Assembly: GCA_030035585.1 (NCBI GenBank)
Contig: CM057465.1
Span: forward strand, 6,175,001-6,239,000
Reading direction: 5' to 3'
DNA: 64,000 nt
From: Dugong dugon
Taxonomy: Eukaryota > Chordata > Mammalia > Sirenia > Dugongidae
Each line of letters opens with the position of its first letter. The first letter of the stretch is position 1. The notes below the pieces were generated by a model. That model ran no database searches. It saw nothing but the letters and a program-made list of their open reading frames with translations, and was not told where the DNA came from. This document shows, in pieces, positions 47,800 through 60,299 of this stretch. Made by a program: the position numbers and the translations under genes.

Positions 47800-48036
47800 A
47801 AGAGCCCTGGTGGTGCAGTGGTTAAGCACTCGCCTGCTAACCAAAAGGTTGGCAGTTCGAACCCACCAGCCACTCCGTGGAAGAAAGACATGGCAGTCTG
47901 CTTCCATAAAGATTTACAACCTTGGAAACCCTATGGGGCAGTTCTACTCTGTCCTATAGGGTTGCTATGAGTTGGAATTCGACTCGATGGCAGTGGGTTT
48001 GTTTTTTGTTTTTTGTTTTTTTTGGGGGTGGGGGAT
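47800..48036 (+). repeat. Afrotherian SINE, plus orientation, with long T-rich tail
   Basis: Full head gagccctggtggtgcagtgg ttaag, B box gttcgaacccacc, body ccttggaaaccctatggggc, tail gactcgatggcagtgggttt and a run of gttttttgttttttg units. Flanks atagtattta (47790-47799) and atagtgttta (48037-48046) are a likely target duplication. Confidence 0.93.
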
Positions 48037-48189
48037 ATAGTGTTTACTATGTGCACCATTATAAGGGACAGCTTAACACACAAACACACCACGTATTTTT
48101 CTTCAAAGCACGTATCTAACATGTTACATATCTATTTGTTTTGTTGTTCATTATCTGTCTTCTCTACTAAAACATAATGTCTGATTAAT

Positions 48190-48258
48190 CTTTGAACCTT
48201 CATTGCCATGAACAGTGTCTGGCACACTTCAAACACCCAATCAGTAATTACTGAATCG
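48190..48258 (+). repeat. L2 tail fragment, plus orientation
   Basis: gaacagtgtctggcacactt caaacac is an L2 end motif. Confidence 0.55.
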
Positions 48259-48825
48259 GTTAATTATTTAACCACTTTATGAAGGCAGCATCTGTAAGCG
48301 TCCTGGGTTTCCCAGAAGCCTGCACAAAGTGGTAGCAGTTTTGTAATCACTAGTTCCATAAGATAAAAGCCAATCAGATGCTTAGGAAAAGTATAATTAT
48401 TCCCTGTATGGCAACAAAAAAGATCCTTCTCCTGTGTGACATGGTGGCAGTGCCCACGGCAGCACAGCTGCCCCATTTATTCCTCCAGCTAAGCCAGTGT
48501 CATGAGGGAGTCCTCCAAGGCCCCAAAGCAATGACAGCCAGACATGAGGCTCCCCATAATCAAATTAACTCAAGAAAAACTTTAAAGTACCTTCAAGGCA
48601 CAGATGGACTGCATACTTTTCAGGTAAATCTCCTAAATATTATTTTGCAGATAATCAAGTGGCAATGACTTCAAGATCATACTCCGAGTTAGCAGTCAAA
48701 TGCAAAAATATATGCTTCAGAAGTCACCAGAACTGAGTACTTGCTCATTCACTTTAACCAAAGAAAACACCATAATTAAAAAGGCAAAGTCATCACAGCA
48801 GGGGTGTCTACATCAAGCACCAAAT

Positions 48826-48990
48826 CCAAAAAAAAAAAAAACAAACCTGTTGCCATTGAGTCGATTCCAACTCACAGCAACCCTAAAGGGCAGAGAACTG
48901 TCCCATGGAGTTTCCAAGTAGCGCCTGGTGGATACGAACTGCTGACCTTTTGGTTAGCAGCCGTAGCTCTTAACTGCTATGGCACCAGGA
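48826..48990 (-). repeat. Afrotherian SINE, minus orientation
   Basis: A-rich tail, gttgccattgagtcgattcc, ccttttggttagcagccgta, and a decayed head ctgctatggcaccagg. Short flanking match aaatcc. Confidence 0.9.
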
Positions 48991-49099
48991 ATCCCTAAAT
49001 CCCTGAGAGGTAAGAATCTGGATCAGCACAACGCTGGTTCCTAACATCTCCACTCTCCAACTTCTTCACCCTTTCTGACACCTCCCGTCCCCCTGTGGC

Positions 49100-50120
49100 A
49101 CACTCTACTTCTCTGCTGGGCTCGATAATTCACTGCAATGGCCACATGGAACTCATAGACCATACTCACAGTTATGTGGTCTATTAGGGAAGTAACAGGC
49201 TACCACTCAGGATATAGGTCAACTTGGAAATAACAGGAATACCTTAGGATCAGGATCACAAGCACATGGACAAGGTCTGGAAGGCTCCCCCAAAGAGACA
49301 GCACATCCCTCCCCTCCTCAGTTCAGGACAGCTTCCAACCCGGACAGCTCTCTCAGCTGATCTCTGCCGTACTAGCCAACAGGCCCTTCTCAGCTATGCA
49401 AGCAAGCTGACCCTTCTCGGCTATGCATGGCACCTCTGGACAGACTTCCTCTCGGCCCCTTCTGGACAGGCCTCCTCTCGACCCTCAGGCCTAGCGCCCT
49501 CTGGGCCTTAGGATTATAGCTCTCAGCATGGCTGGGGCATCTGAGCTGCCGAAGACAGGCCAGCTCAGTCCCCACACTGCTACTTGCTCTGCTTGAGCAT
49601 CCACTTGCACCGGCACAAACTGTAGCTGATTCCCCTTTATGGGGCACCCAGCTCCACTGGCAACCTCCCGCCCCGGTAGTGCCCAGCTCCACTCCATGGG
49701 CCAACTCGCCCACCACTGCTGTCTGCCAGTCTTGGGGTTTCTGCCACTCGTACTGCTGCCAATGTTTCTCTGCCGCTCAGCTCTGCTGTGCCTGCCACCA
49801 TTTCTCTGCTGCTGGGCCCCCTTCTGGGCGTCTCACGGTCTTCAGCATTACAGCCCTTGATCTATAATACAACTCTTTTAGGAAGTTCCCTCCTCTTCCT
49901 CTCTCCTTGCCTGTAAAATCCTCTGTGAGGTTGACTGTTTATATAAGCAAACTCCTTGTCAATTTCAAGGTGTGGCCCTCTCAGCAGGACCATCAAGCAA
50001 CCAATCCCCTTAGTGGACTGCAAGTCACTCAACCCTACTGGGTGGATTTTCAAGCCACTATCTGAATAGCAAATTGACCAATCCCTGCACGGTGTATAAA
50101 ATCACAGAGTCAACTGTGGC
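49100..50120. other. C/T-rich, GC-rich block of retroelement-like character, unclassified
   Basis: From about 49110 (gaactcatagaccatactca cag, aaggtctggaaggctccccc) through a C-rich core with repeated short phrases (cttctcagctatgcaagcaa gctgacccttctcggctatg) to a TATA-like tataaaatcac near 50095. This pattern suggests an LTR-type or other retroelement, but I cannot assign it. Open frames on both strands look like composition effects. Confidence 0.4.
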
Positions 50121-50674
50121 TCAACCAACCACTTTTGGCAGAATTACAAACCCAGGACCAGAAATACAGTATTTAAGAAAAAACCCACTGTACCACAAGG
50201 GCAAGAATGATATCTCCCCACGCTGCTACATAAAAGAGAGCTGAAGAGGTCCCTATGTTCAAGGCTCAGACAGACAGAAGGCACGACAGGTAGTTCTGCT
50301 TCCACCAGCCCTTTCACCAAACCAACCACTCTAGTAAGTTTGCAACTATGTCCATATGCCTCTAAAAAACATATGGGGCATGAAATGCAAGAGTCTGGAA
50401 ACTTCTAATCTATATCAATCCCTTCATTTTAGAAACAAGGAGAGTGGCCCAGAAAAGATCAGTGTCTGGGTGAAGGTTCCTTGGTCACCTAAAAAGTCAG
50501 AACAAGCACTTGGTTTCCTGTCTTCCATGATTCCTCCTAGAATGTTCTCCTAGAGTTTGTCACTTGCTTGAGCAGCCTCTGGAAAGAAGTTTCAAGTGAA
50601 TTCAAAACCTAAGTTAGAGTCAGGTTCTTCATTCCATCTTCAGTTCAAAATTATCAGAAGTGAAATTCATTTAT

Positions 50675-50745
50675 TTCTTCTTTCATTCAACAAATAGTAA
50701 ACAGCCACTACGAGTAAACACGGTGACATCTTCACTTCACTGTAG
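50675..50745 (-). repeat. L2 fragment, minus orientation
   Basis: ctttcattcaacaaatagta aacagccacta. Confidence 0.5.
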
Positions 50746-51422
50746 AACTATTTAGAGGAAAACAGAACAGCTGTCACTCACATTCAATTTCCAGAAAAAA
50801 GGGTGTTTTGTGAGAGCATTCATCCAAACAACTGAAACCCTTTGCTATACTACCTCACGGAGTAACAGCTAATGTATGGCAACACTGGCTGCAAATAAAT
50901 ATTAAACATACAGAACGATAATGATGACACACCAAGGGGAGGCAGATACTTCTTGCCACTTGCAAATGTCAATTTAACTGGCTGTCGATTATGTGCAAGC
51001 TGTGACGTGCTATCAGCTGTTAGGATTGTTCTTCTAAATACAATGCACTCTCCATTCCAGGGTGCCTTATAAACTTGCAAGTAAATTCTTAACATTCAAA
51101 ATTCATTAAACTTTTTATCAAACGTGCAAGTATCAAATATCTACTCAAGGGAAACCAAGGGCTGAGACCCAATCATGGTCACTATTCCTGAGTTAAAAAC
51201 GTTACATTTGTGATTAACTTCTTTCGCAGAACTACCAGCTCTATAAATTCAGAAAATTTGTGGTACTAGTGCTTCGGTGGCGGGGGCGGTTCCCACTGAT
51301 CTAAAGCCTAAAACACCACAAGGATCTTTAGAGACTGTAATTAATACTCCAACTTTATGGAAAATAGAATACATTATCTTGGGGTAAGGGAGGGGGCAAA
51401 AATACATTCTACTAAAGGCAGA

Positions 51423-51583
51423 AGGGAGCCCTGGTGGCGCAGTGGTTAAGAGTTCGGCTACTAACCAAAAGGTCGGCAGTCCAAATGCACCAGCTTCTCC
51501 TTGGAAATCCTATGGGGCAGTTCTACTCTGTCCTACAGGGTCACTATGAGTCAGAATTGACTCGACGGCACCTAACAACAATG
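51423..51583 (+). repeat. Afrotherian SINE, plus orientation, well preserved
   Basis: Head ggagccctggtggcgcagtg gttaag, body tggaaatcctatggggcag, tail gaattgactcgacggcacct aacaacaat. Exact 8-bp flanking duplication aaggcaga (51415-51422 and 51584-51591). Confidence 0.95.
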
Positions 51584-52634
51584 AAGGCAGACGGTGGAAT
51601 AGAGAGTGCATCAGAGAAACACATATTTACCTTGCAAAGAGAAAGAAACTAGAAATGCGGTACTTTCCTAGACCCTCTACTTCATGTGCACACAGCATCA
51701 TTCCAGGCTGAGATCCCTGCCTCGTGTGCACGAGGCTATCAGGCTGGCTCAGGAGGCCTGGCATTTCTGCCACTGCCTTCATTCTCTAATACCAGGGTTA
51801 GCCCACCCCAGGCAATGTCAGAGGCGAAACTCCCTGGTTTAATCTTGAAATTTACATTTAAACGGGTTAAGGCAAAGCTAATCTTCACAAATCAAGCTGT
51901 GGATGCCAGAGCACCGACCACATTTTTACATCATTTTTCCAAAACAAAATGCATGACGCTGCTTCTTCTCCCCTTCCCCATCTCTCTCTTTCACTCAGCT
52001 ATTTTCTTCATTTATGGTTGATTTTAAAGTACATAAACTGTTACAGAGAGATCAACGAACGCCTGTGTTACAATGTTTATACACCAAACGGAATAGGGTA
52101 AACCCAATCTAAGCACTCAAGAGAGTATCTGCAAACACACGATGTATTAGAGGCGGCAACTTCACTGGTATAAAAGATATTCCAAAAGTCAGGATTTTAG
52201 AGAATTTTTTTAAAGTGAAAACTACCTATGTATCTCCATGTCTACACAAGCACGCAATATCTAAGCTATACTCATAATAAGAATAAAATAAATTTCACAG
52301 ACCCCAGAAAATGTCTTTATGCTTCACTGATTAACATGAAGAATTTGATTTAAATGTGCTCTGGAAAATGAATGTCACTCTCCTTATTTGTTTTAAGACC
52401 TGAAAAATCTAAGCCATGGTTGTTTAATACAGCAATCTGGACCAAGTGTACAAAGCCACTGTAGAAAGCAACTTTATTTCTCCTGTTCGACAGGCAGAGC
52501 CTGGACCCTTTGTGGTGCCTAGGGCGTGACATTCCACACTGGTTAAACGTGAATAACGCTGAGAGAAAAATGTAAGTCTGTTGGTTCAACGTCAATGCTT
52601 CTTCTACTAGAAAAGGGGAGTTATAATCTCTGAA

Positions 52635-52745
52635 AAAATAATAGTAGCTAGGGTTTACTGAACGCACTCATGCAAGGCCCTAGGCTAATGGCCCTTCTGC
52701 ACGTGCTATGTTCCCGCCACCCTCTGCTTAAGGCCACACTCTTTA
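52635..52745 (-). repeat. MIR 5' part, minus orientation
   Basis: agctagggtttactgaacgc, ggccctaggctaatggccct. Confidence 0.55.
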
Positions 52746-53350
52746 GCAGGCAGCAGTTGTAAAGGTGATGAGCACAGATCTGGGTCTCAGAAAGAGCTGG
52801 GCTTGAGTGTCAGTTCTAACGCTGTTTGGCAGAGTGACACCAGATGTACTATCTAGCCTCCCAGCTTTACAAAGATTCTGATTCTCCTGCTCTGGGCATG
52901 TGGTAAGATGGCACTCCTGCCCGACTCTGGCACGAACATACAACTCACTCTGACTACTAAACAGTGAGCAGAAACGATCTGTGTCACTGTCAGGTGGAGG
53001 CCTGTAAGAGCACCAGGCACCTCTTAATCTCCCTGCCTCTGCCATGGGGATGAGAGAAATAAGACATGAAGATGAAGTCTCCACTGAACTGGGTCCATTT
53101 TAGAACTGGCTCTAAAGTTAACAGAGCATCCTGCCCCCATCCCACCCACCCACACCTCACTGGGCAGGTAGAAAAAGTGAGAAATAAACTTTGGTTCTGT
53201 TAAGCCATAGAGATTTGGGGTTGTTTGTTTCAGAAACAGACGCTACACACTGTCTTGACAGACACCAAAGTCCATGTTGTAGGATTATGCTCAGAATTAA
53301 ATGAGATGATTAATATGAAGCACTTAGCATGGTGACCGGCACAAAATACC
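52746..53350 (+). repeat. MIR split by an older LTR or DNA-transposon-like repeat
   Basis: MIR 5' part 52746-52865 (ctgggcttgagtgtcagttc) and 3' part 53275-53350 (agaattaaatgagatgatta). The middle (about 52870-53270) has ctctgggcatgtggtaagat ggc and gaaataaactttggttctgt taagcc, typical of an old interspersed repeat whose name I am not sure of. Confidence 0.55.
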
Positions 53351-53359
53351 AGAATCTTC

Positions 53360-54860
53360 CAGAATAACAAAAGAGGAGGAAACAGTTCTCATTCACCATA
53401 AGAGGTCAGCATTACCCTAATACCAAACCCAGACAAAGACGTTACAAGAAAGGGTAACTACAAAACAACGCTCACGTGAACATGAGATGTAAAAATCCTC
53501 CATAAAACATTAGCAAATTGAATCAAGCTATAGACAGAAAAGATAATCCATCATATCCTGGGATTATCCTGGGAATGCAAGTCTGGCTAAACATTCGAAA
53601 ATTAACTGCTGTAATTCACTGCATCAACAGGCTAAAAGAGAAAAACAGTATCTCAACAGATACAGACAAAGCATTGGACAAAACTGAACACGCATTCCTG
53701 GTAAAAAAAAAAACATTCAGCAAACTAGGTACAGACGAGAACTACTTCTGCCTCATAAAGGGCACCTACAAAAGCCCTGTGGCTCACATCATACTTAATC
53801 GTGAAAGACTGAATGAACACCTCCTCACTAGGACAAGAACAACACAAAGACGTCTGCACTCACAACATCGTATCAGAGGTTCTAGTAAGAAAGAGAAATA
53901 AAAAGCACACAAATTAGAAAGGGAAAAGTAAAACTGTCTTGATTCACAGATGACATCGCTGTTTATGTCACAATCTCCTGAAAAGCTACTAGAACTAAGG
54001 AGTTTCATAGTGTCTGAGGATACATGCAGGTCAGTATACAAAATCAATTTTATTCCTATATACTAGCAATGAACAAATGAAGTTGATTTTTTTTTTAAAG
54101 TACCATTTACCACAGCACCAAAAACTGTGAAATACTTAACTATAAACCTAGCAAAATATGTACAAGATCTAAATGCTATAGCACTAAATACTACTAAGAG
54201 AAATAAAGAACACCTAGATAAATGGACACAAACACTGTTTATGAACAGGAAAACTCAATATTGTTAAGTGTCAATTCATCCCATAGTCTCAGTGCAATCC
54301 TAACAAAACCCAAACAAGATTTTTGTACCATCAACAAACTGATTCTACAATTTATATGGAAAGGCAAATGACGTAGAAGAGCCAAAGCAATTTTTAATAA
54401 GAAGACCAAAGTTGGAGGGCTCAAATGACTTGATTTCAAGACCTACTTAACGCTACAGTCTAAGTCAGACACTGCGGTACTGGCAAAAAGAGAGACACAA
54501 AGATCAATGAAGCGGTGTGAAGAATTCTGAAATACAGCCACACACATAGGGTGGGTTGCTTTTTGGCAAAGATGGTTCAAGGGAATTCAATGAGGAAAGA
54601 AAAGTGTTTTCGACCAACAGTGCTAGAACTAGTGAGCATCCAAATTAAAAAGAACCTCGATTCGTACTCAGTACACGTACAGAATGAATTACAGAATTAA
54701 ATGTAAGACCTAAAACTAACGTTCTAGAAGACAACTCAGAAAAAATCTTGGTGATCTTGGGTTAGGCAAGGATTTTGTCATTTCTCAGCTACAATACTGA
54801 AAGTTCACTCTATAAAACCCATGTTTTAATCCTACGTATACTGTTTCTTTTATAAAATTA
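53360..54860 (+). mobile_element. L1 LINE ORF2 region, plus orientation
   Basis: agcattaccctaataccaaa, tccatcatatcctgggatta, caggctaaaagagaaaaaca, ccatttaccacagcacc and acaatttatatggaaaggca are diagnostic sense L1 ORF2 text. Confidence 0.9.
53518..53901 (+). pseudogene. L1 ORF2 reverse-transcriptase fragment
   Basis: A 127-codon open remnant with KALDKTEHAFLVKK and AHIILNRERLN, equivalent to the L1 ORF2 segment around AFDKIQHPF and ANIILNGEKL. The catalytic region is not included. Broken on both sides. Confidence 0.85.
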
Positions 54861-55692
54861 TTGCCTTGAATCATTACAAACACGTACTAAGATAACACAG
54901 AAGGGAAACTGCAACAGAGATTTTATTTATGGAAACACGAGGCAGGAAAAAAAATATTTTAATTGAAACATGTATCATTCACGAACCATGAGTGTTTTGG
55001 GTATTTGTAAACATATGCATGATGATTTTCCTTTAAAGCTACAACACTGAAATGTGGCAAAATTTTTTTCAAGCTTCAAAATTTAATTACTATTTCTCAC
55101 TGGTGGAGTAAGAATTTACAGACAAGCAAGGGGAAGAGACTAGAATGACCCATGTGACAATCGATTAGAGTTGAAGATATCAATAAGAACTCATGTTTAA
55201 CTTAATATAGATAATAATGTTTACACATAGAATATTTATAGGTAAGTGTATATACATGGCTTAGAACAGACACATATCTATTCTTTCTCCACGTTACTGC
55301 TTGTATCAAGAGTCTATTCATTTTCATTGCTGAGTGGTCTTCCAGTTCGGGTTATACTTTAGGAAACTGACTGGGGTTTTGGGTGAACAGACAACATTTT
55401 ATAATTTTCCTATTTTAAAAGAAGGAAATAGGTTCTCGGCATTTCTGCACAGAATGTCTGACTTGCAAGAAAGATTACTAATATCAAGTGGAAGGAGCCT
55501 GTATAGTCCTTTAGAGAAGACTCGTATGGACCCTATGAAAGTCTCTCTCCAAAGGCACTAAGGACCAGGTGAGCCTAAAATGGCTGAAGGCCAAGGATGC
55601 CACCACTCACTTAACGAATTCAACCAGTGCTACATACCAAGGGCTGTTCTATGCCAGGAGCGAGCAAACAACCTCTGTCTGCAAACAACCGA

Positions 55693-55779
55693 CATTGCGA
55701 CCGTTATGCAAATACCTTGCGGGGGAAGGGAACAGACAGCAAACAAACACAGAAGTGCGTTATTTGCGTAAAAATACAT
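55693..55779. mobile_element. Half copy of the palindromic element at 22502-22713
   Basis: Matches the right half of the 22.5-kb element: cgttatgcaaataccttgcg, ggggaaggg, gcaaacaaac, agaagtgcgttatttgcgta, aaaatacata. TA follows at the outer end. The left arm is absent. Confidence 0.75.
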
Positions 55780-56040
55780 ACTTTTTGGAAGCGAAGAGAG
55801 CTATTACATGTATGAATAAAGGAGAGTAAAGAAATAGAAAAGTTTTGGGGGGGAAACACTATCTAAGGAAAGGTGCTGGGAAGGTCTCTCTGAAGACATG
55901 CTGGATCTGGAGCAGCCAGCCAGGCAAAGACCTAAAGGGAGACAATTACAAAAGCAATGGCAAGTGTAAGGATCCAGGAGAGAGAACAAACTTGGGGTAT
56001 TCGGAGAGAAGCAGCGAGACCAGCTGGCACTAACGAGCAA

Positions 56041-56075
56041 GACAGAATGTGATTTAAAAAAAAAAAAAAAAAAAC
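56041..56075 (+). repeat. Poly-A run
   Basis: About eighteen A in a row after gaatgtgattt. It may be the tail of an unrecognised retroposon upstream (55800-56050). Confidence 0.5.
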
Positions 56076-56579
56076 ACCAGAAGGTCAGGCGTAGCCAGGC
56101 TATATACAGGCCACGGTTAAGTACTTTTGATTTGCTTCTAGGTACAGAAGGAAGCCACGGGAGGGTTTATTTAAGCAAGGGAATGACACAATTCATAGTA
56201 AATTTTGAAAAGGTCACCCCGGCTACTGTGAGAGGTTAAGAGGGCAAGAGGAGAGGCAGAGGCGAGTAAGGAAGCTGTTGCAGTAGTCTGTCTATGGGAG
56301 AGACGATGCCACCGTGAGCTGTGACGGCAACGACGGCGTGAAGTGGGTGGCCTCAGGATGTATCCTGAGGATGAGGCCAATGAGAATATGTGGGTGAGAG
56401 CAAAAGAGAATCAAGGATGACCTTTAGGTTCTGGGCCTGAGTAACTGGGTAAACGACGATGTCGTTTACTAAGAGGATAAAGACTGCGGAGGAGTAGCAG
56501 CAGTTTCACGGGCGGGGGAAATCAAAGTTTGGTTATAGCCTTGATAAGATCAGGGCTTCGAACCAGCTCAGGAAGGTTC

Positions 56580-57010
56580 AGTAACTGCTGACCTAAACGA
56601 GGGCAGAGTATGTGTTGTATAGAAACCAAATCTCTTTGTTACCCATCAGATTTTGATTCGAGTAGGAAACAAACAGTGGTGCCTCGCTCAAAGACGGCAG
56701 CCGACTGCATTGTTTTGAATGTGTGTTGCTCTCCACAGTCCTGCCAATAAACCAATCTCTCACATCAGGCTCCTGAAACTTTTGGGATCCATGCGGGAGA
56801 TTGGATTATTGGCAGAACTATGGAGAGCGACCCATTAAAAGTGGCGCAGTCAGCCACCATCCGTGAGCAGGGCACAGCTGTGTTTCCCGCTCAAGTCAAA
56901 ATTCTATGGGCAAAAGATGTGTTTGCTATGAACACATACACCGCCTTTGTTTGCAGAGGCGATAACTGAACTGTTCCAAGCTGGTTCAAAGCCCTGGATA
57001 AGACTGTGAT
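56580..57010 (+). mobile_element. Possible LTR-type retroelement fragment
   Basis: ctccacagtcctgccaataa ac followed by tctctcacatcaggctcctg and then ttggcagaactatggagagc and taaaagtggcgcagtcagcc resembles the R/U5 part of an LTR with AATAAA and the start of an internal region. No TG/CA ends or coding sequence were confirmed. Confidence 0.35.
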
Positions 57011-57791
57011 GCCAATCAGAAGCATGTAACAGGAAGGTGAATATATTAAGTCTGGAGTTTAGTAAGAGGTCAAGACCAGAGATATAAATCCGGACATCAT
57101 CGATTTAAAAATGGTATTTTAAACCGAGGAACTAGATGAGGTCACCCAGGGAATGAGTAATGACACAGAAGTAGTATGAGACTGAGCCATGACTTCTTCT
57201 ACAACTTCTAGCAGCCAAAGAACAGGAGCCAGCAAGGAGGCAGGACGTCTGTGAGAATAAAACCAACACAGATGGAAAATGACACACGGATGAGACACAG
57301 AGAAGGGGCACTCATGACACCTCTGAAGCCCTGGATCCACTGTATTAAATCCAGTGACGCTAGGGCTTTCAATGATGTAAGCCAATCAATTAATTCCCCT
57401 TTGTGCACACAGTATCTGAATAGGCTGTCACTTAGATTCAGACGAATTATGCATAATGGAATGCTTAATATCTATTATCCTGCTAAGGATACAGTATCAA
57501 ACAACACTGAATCTTGCCATGAGGGAGCCCAGTTTAACTGACAATTAAAATCAACAGGGTGCATTAAGTATTATGATACTGGAGTACACAGGATGCCATG
57601 AGAGAAGAGAAGGGAGCGAAAGATTCAGAATACAAGAGGAAGGGCAATTACGCTTATTTCCCTAATACCTTTATACTTAAGCCAATAGTAAAATTTATAT
57701 GCTTAAGGCAAGAATCACCCTAGAACCAAGAGGATATTCCTCCGGGAGTAAAAATTTGTCATGGAAGATAAATCAACTAGATAATTCAAAT

Positions 57792-58324
57792 GTTGTTGAT
57801 AGGTGCCATCGAGTTGGTTCCGACCAATTACAACAGTATTACAACGGAACAAAACTCTGTCTGGTCCTGTGCCATCCTCACAATCGTTGTTACGTTTGAG
57901 CCCACTGTTGCAGCCACTATGTCCATCCATCTTGTCGAGGGTCTTCCTTTTTTTTTGCTGAGCCTCTACTTTACCAAGCATGATGTCCTTGTCCAGAAAC
58001 TGGTCCCTCCTGATGACACGTCCAAAGCATGTGAGAGGAAGTCTTGCCATCCTCACTTCTAATGAGCATTCTGGCTGTACTTCTTCCAAGACAGATTTGT
58101 TCATTCTTCTGGCAATCCGTGGGATAGTCAACATTCTTCATCAACACCATAATTTAAAGGCACCAATTCTTCTTCAGTCTTCCTCATTCATTGTCCAGCT
58201 TTCACATGCATATGAGGTGACTGAAAATACCCTGGCTTGGGTCAGGCATACCTTAGTCCCCAGAGTGACATCTCTGCTTTGTACACTTTAAAGAGGTCTC
58301 TGGCAGCAGATTTGCCCGATGCAG
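57792..58324 (-). mobile_element. RTE LINE, 5'-truncated, minus orientation, with target duplication
   Basis: Antisense RTE 3' end (gttgataggtgccatcgagt) through gtcgagggtcttccttttttt and gcattctggctgtacttctt cc to ggcagcagatttgcccgatg. Exact 10-bp flanking duplication taattcaaat (57782-57791 and 58325-58334). Confidence 0.93.
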
Positions 58325-58449
58325 TAATTCAAATACAATCAATAAAAACAATGCTTTATTCACAGTTATAACTTCATTTTTATTGTGTGGCCTGCCTATC
58401 CCTGAAAATTACTAGTATTTCTTATAATACATGACATAATAAAAAAGTA

Positions 58450-58580
58450 GAAGCCTTAGAGTTCGGCTTTCAATTCTGTCTCTGCTCAACACTTGTTGGG
58501 TGACCTCGGTCAAGCTGGTTTACCTTGCTCAGCACTCAGGTTCCTCATCAGTAAAAGGTGGCAAAATACAATTCACAGGA
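58450..58580 (+). repeat. MIR fragment, plus orientation
   Basis: gggtgacctcggtcaagctg and cactcaggttcctcatcagt aaaa. Confidence 0.75.
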
Positions 58581-60299
58581 TGTCAGTAATGTGGAAATGA
58601 GGTCACACAGGAAAAGCTCCCATCACAGAATCAATGCAAGTTCATCTCCCTTTCCTCTAATGTGTAATTTAGCGCTGACTCTCACCTATTGGCTGATAAC
58701 CTGCCAATCCACCTTTACTGGGCTGTCAGAATTGGATGAATTCAAATGCCACAATTGAACCCCTTCATTCATCCAGGGTTATCTAAGAGCATGAAAACAT
58801 CTTTCAGACCTACAAACAAAGGAAGCAAACCTTTTTAGAAGACCATTATTCCAATAATTCAAACTGAGTCATGCCAAAGACCTTCTCACCTACACTTTCC
58901 TGTGTCTGTGGTGTACCCAAAGAAAAAGACCCAAAGTTACCGAAACTTTATTCCTTTCTAAGGGGAAAAAAAAAAAAAAAACCAATAATAAACCTGTGGA
59001 TTCTAAGACCATGGAGTTCTGTACTCGTTGTCAGCTATCCCACAGTGCTGGGGAAGGAAGGCAGAAAGTGGGTTTTCTCTCATTTTAAGTAATGGGTTCA
59101 TATTTAACACTGAAAGTAACAATTTTGTTGAAAGCCTCTAGATTTTTGTGATCCTACTGTTTACCAAATGCAGAGTTCCTCTCACACAAATCAAAATATT
59201 CAGCACCTGGCTTGCTAAAGACATGAGTTAACCACTACTGTGTTCCATCTTTTTTCCTGTCTTAATTCCACTTGGTGATCTTAGATAACTTTAATTTGAA
59301 CTATTCTGAATTAGATTTTATAAATGTCTATTATGACCTGTTGCCTTTTATTCCATGCTGCTAAAAAATTACACACACTTAAAACATAGATCCAAGGTAG
59401 TTAACAAATGAAAAATTCAGCCACAGAAAATTTCTCTCCAGAAGCTGACTCTGATGATTCATCCTGTCATGTTTATGAAATGCTTGCAAAATGATAAGAA
59501 ATTTTCTAAGTTAAGCACATATTATTTTCACGTGCCAGCTTCTGTTTCTGTGAAAAGGCTAACTGAAATACAAATGAATGTTCAGAAAAATAAAAGATAG
59601 AAAAATTAGGTGTAATCTGAATAGCATGACAGAAGTTTATACTAAAAGAGACCAAAACTGATAAAGCTCATACCCCACCAGTGAAATGCAAGTGGGACTC
59701 TCCCTGTGGCTCAAGGCTCACAGGTACTTGAAACAAATGTGTGCCCTAACCACACTGGACATGATATGGAAAACATATACAAATACAGATTTTAAGGAAA
59801 ACAGAGGACTATTCAAAGAAAATCAACTGCCAATTTAACCACCTCATATACAAAACCTTTCAAAAACACATTATCATTCCTCCCAACTCTGAGTAAAGGT
59901 CTGTGATGAAATAATAACCACACAGAATAGAAAAGCGAAAGGGCTCATGTACAGATCCTGCTCTCCACTAAGTACCTCGGAGACTACAGAGATAAAATGT
60001 GACTCCTGCTCTATGGAGCTGAAAATTCAGGGGGAGAGAAGACGTAAGTCTGTGAAAAGAAATTTAAAAATGAAAACTGAAAAATAGTTAAAGAGAACAA
60101 CTATCAGCACACAAAAAAAGAAGAGGCCACTTCAGCCTGGACTAACTAAAGAGAAAACTAATTGTGCCCAGATCAGCCAGGTCAGAGAAAATTCTAATGT
60201 ACAAAATCCACATGACGCTTACTTTGTCCACTAAATAGTTTCTCGACTTCAAGATAAAACGGCTTAAAATTTTAAAACTGCTTAAATGGGTTGAATTTT

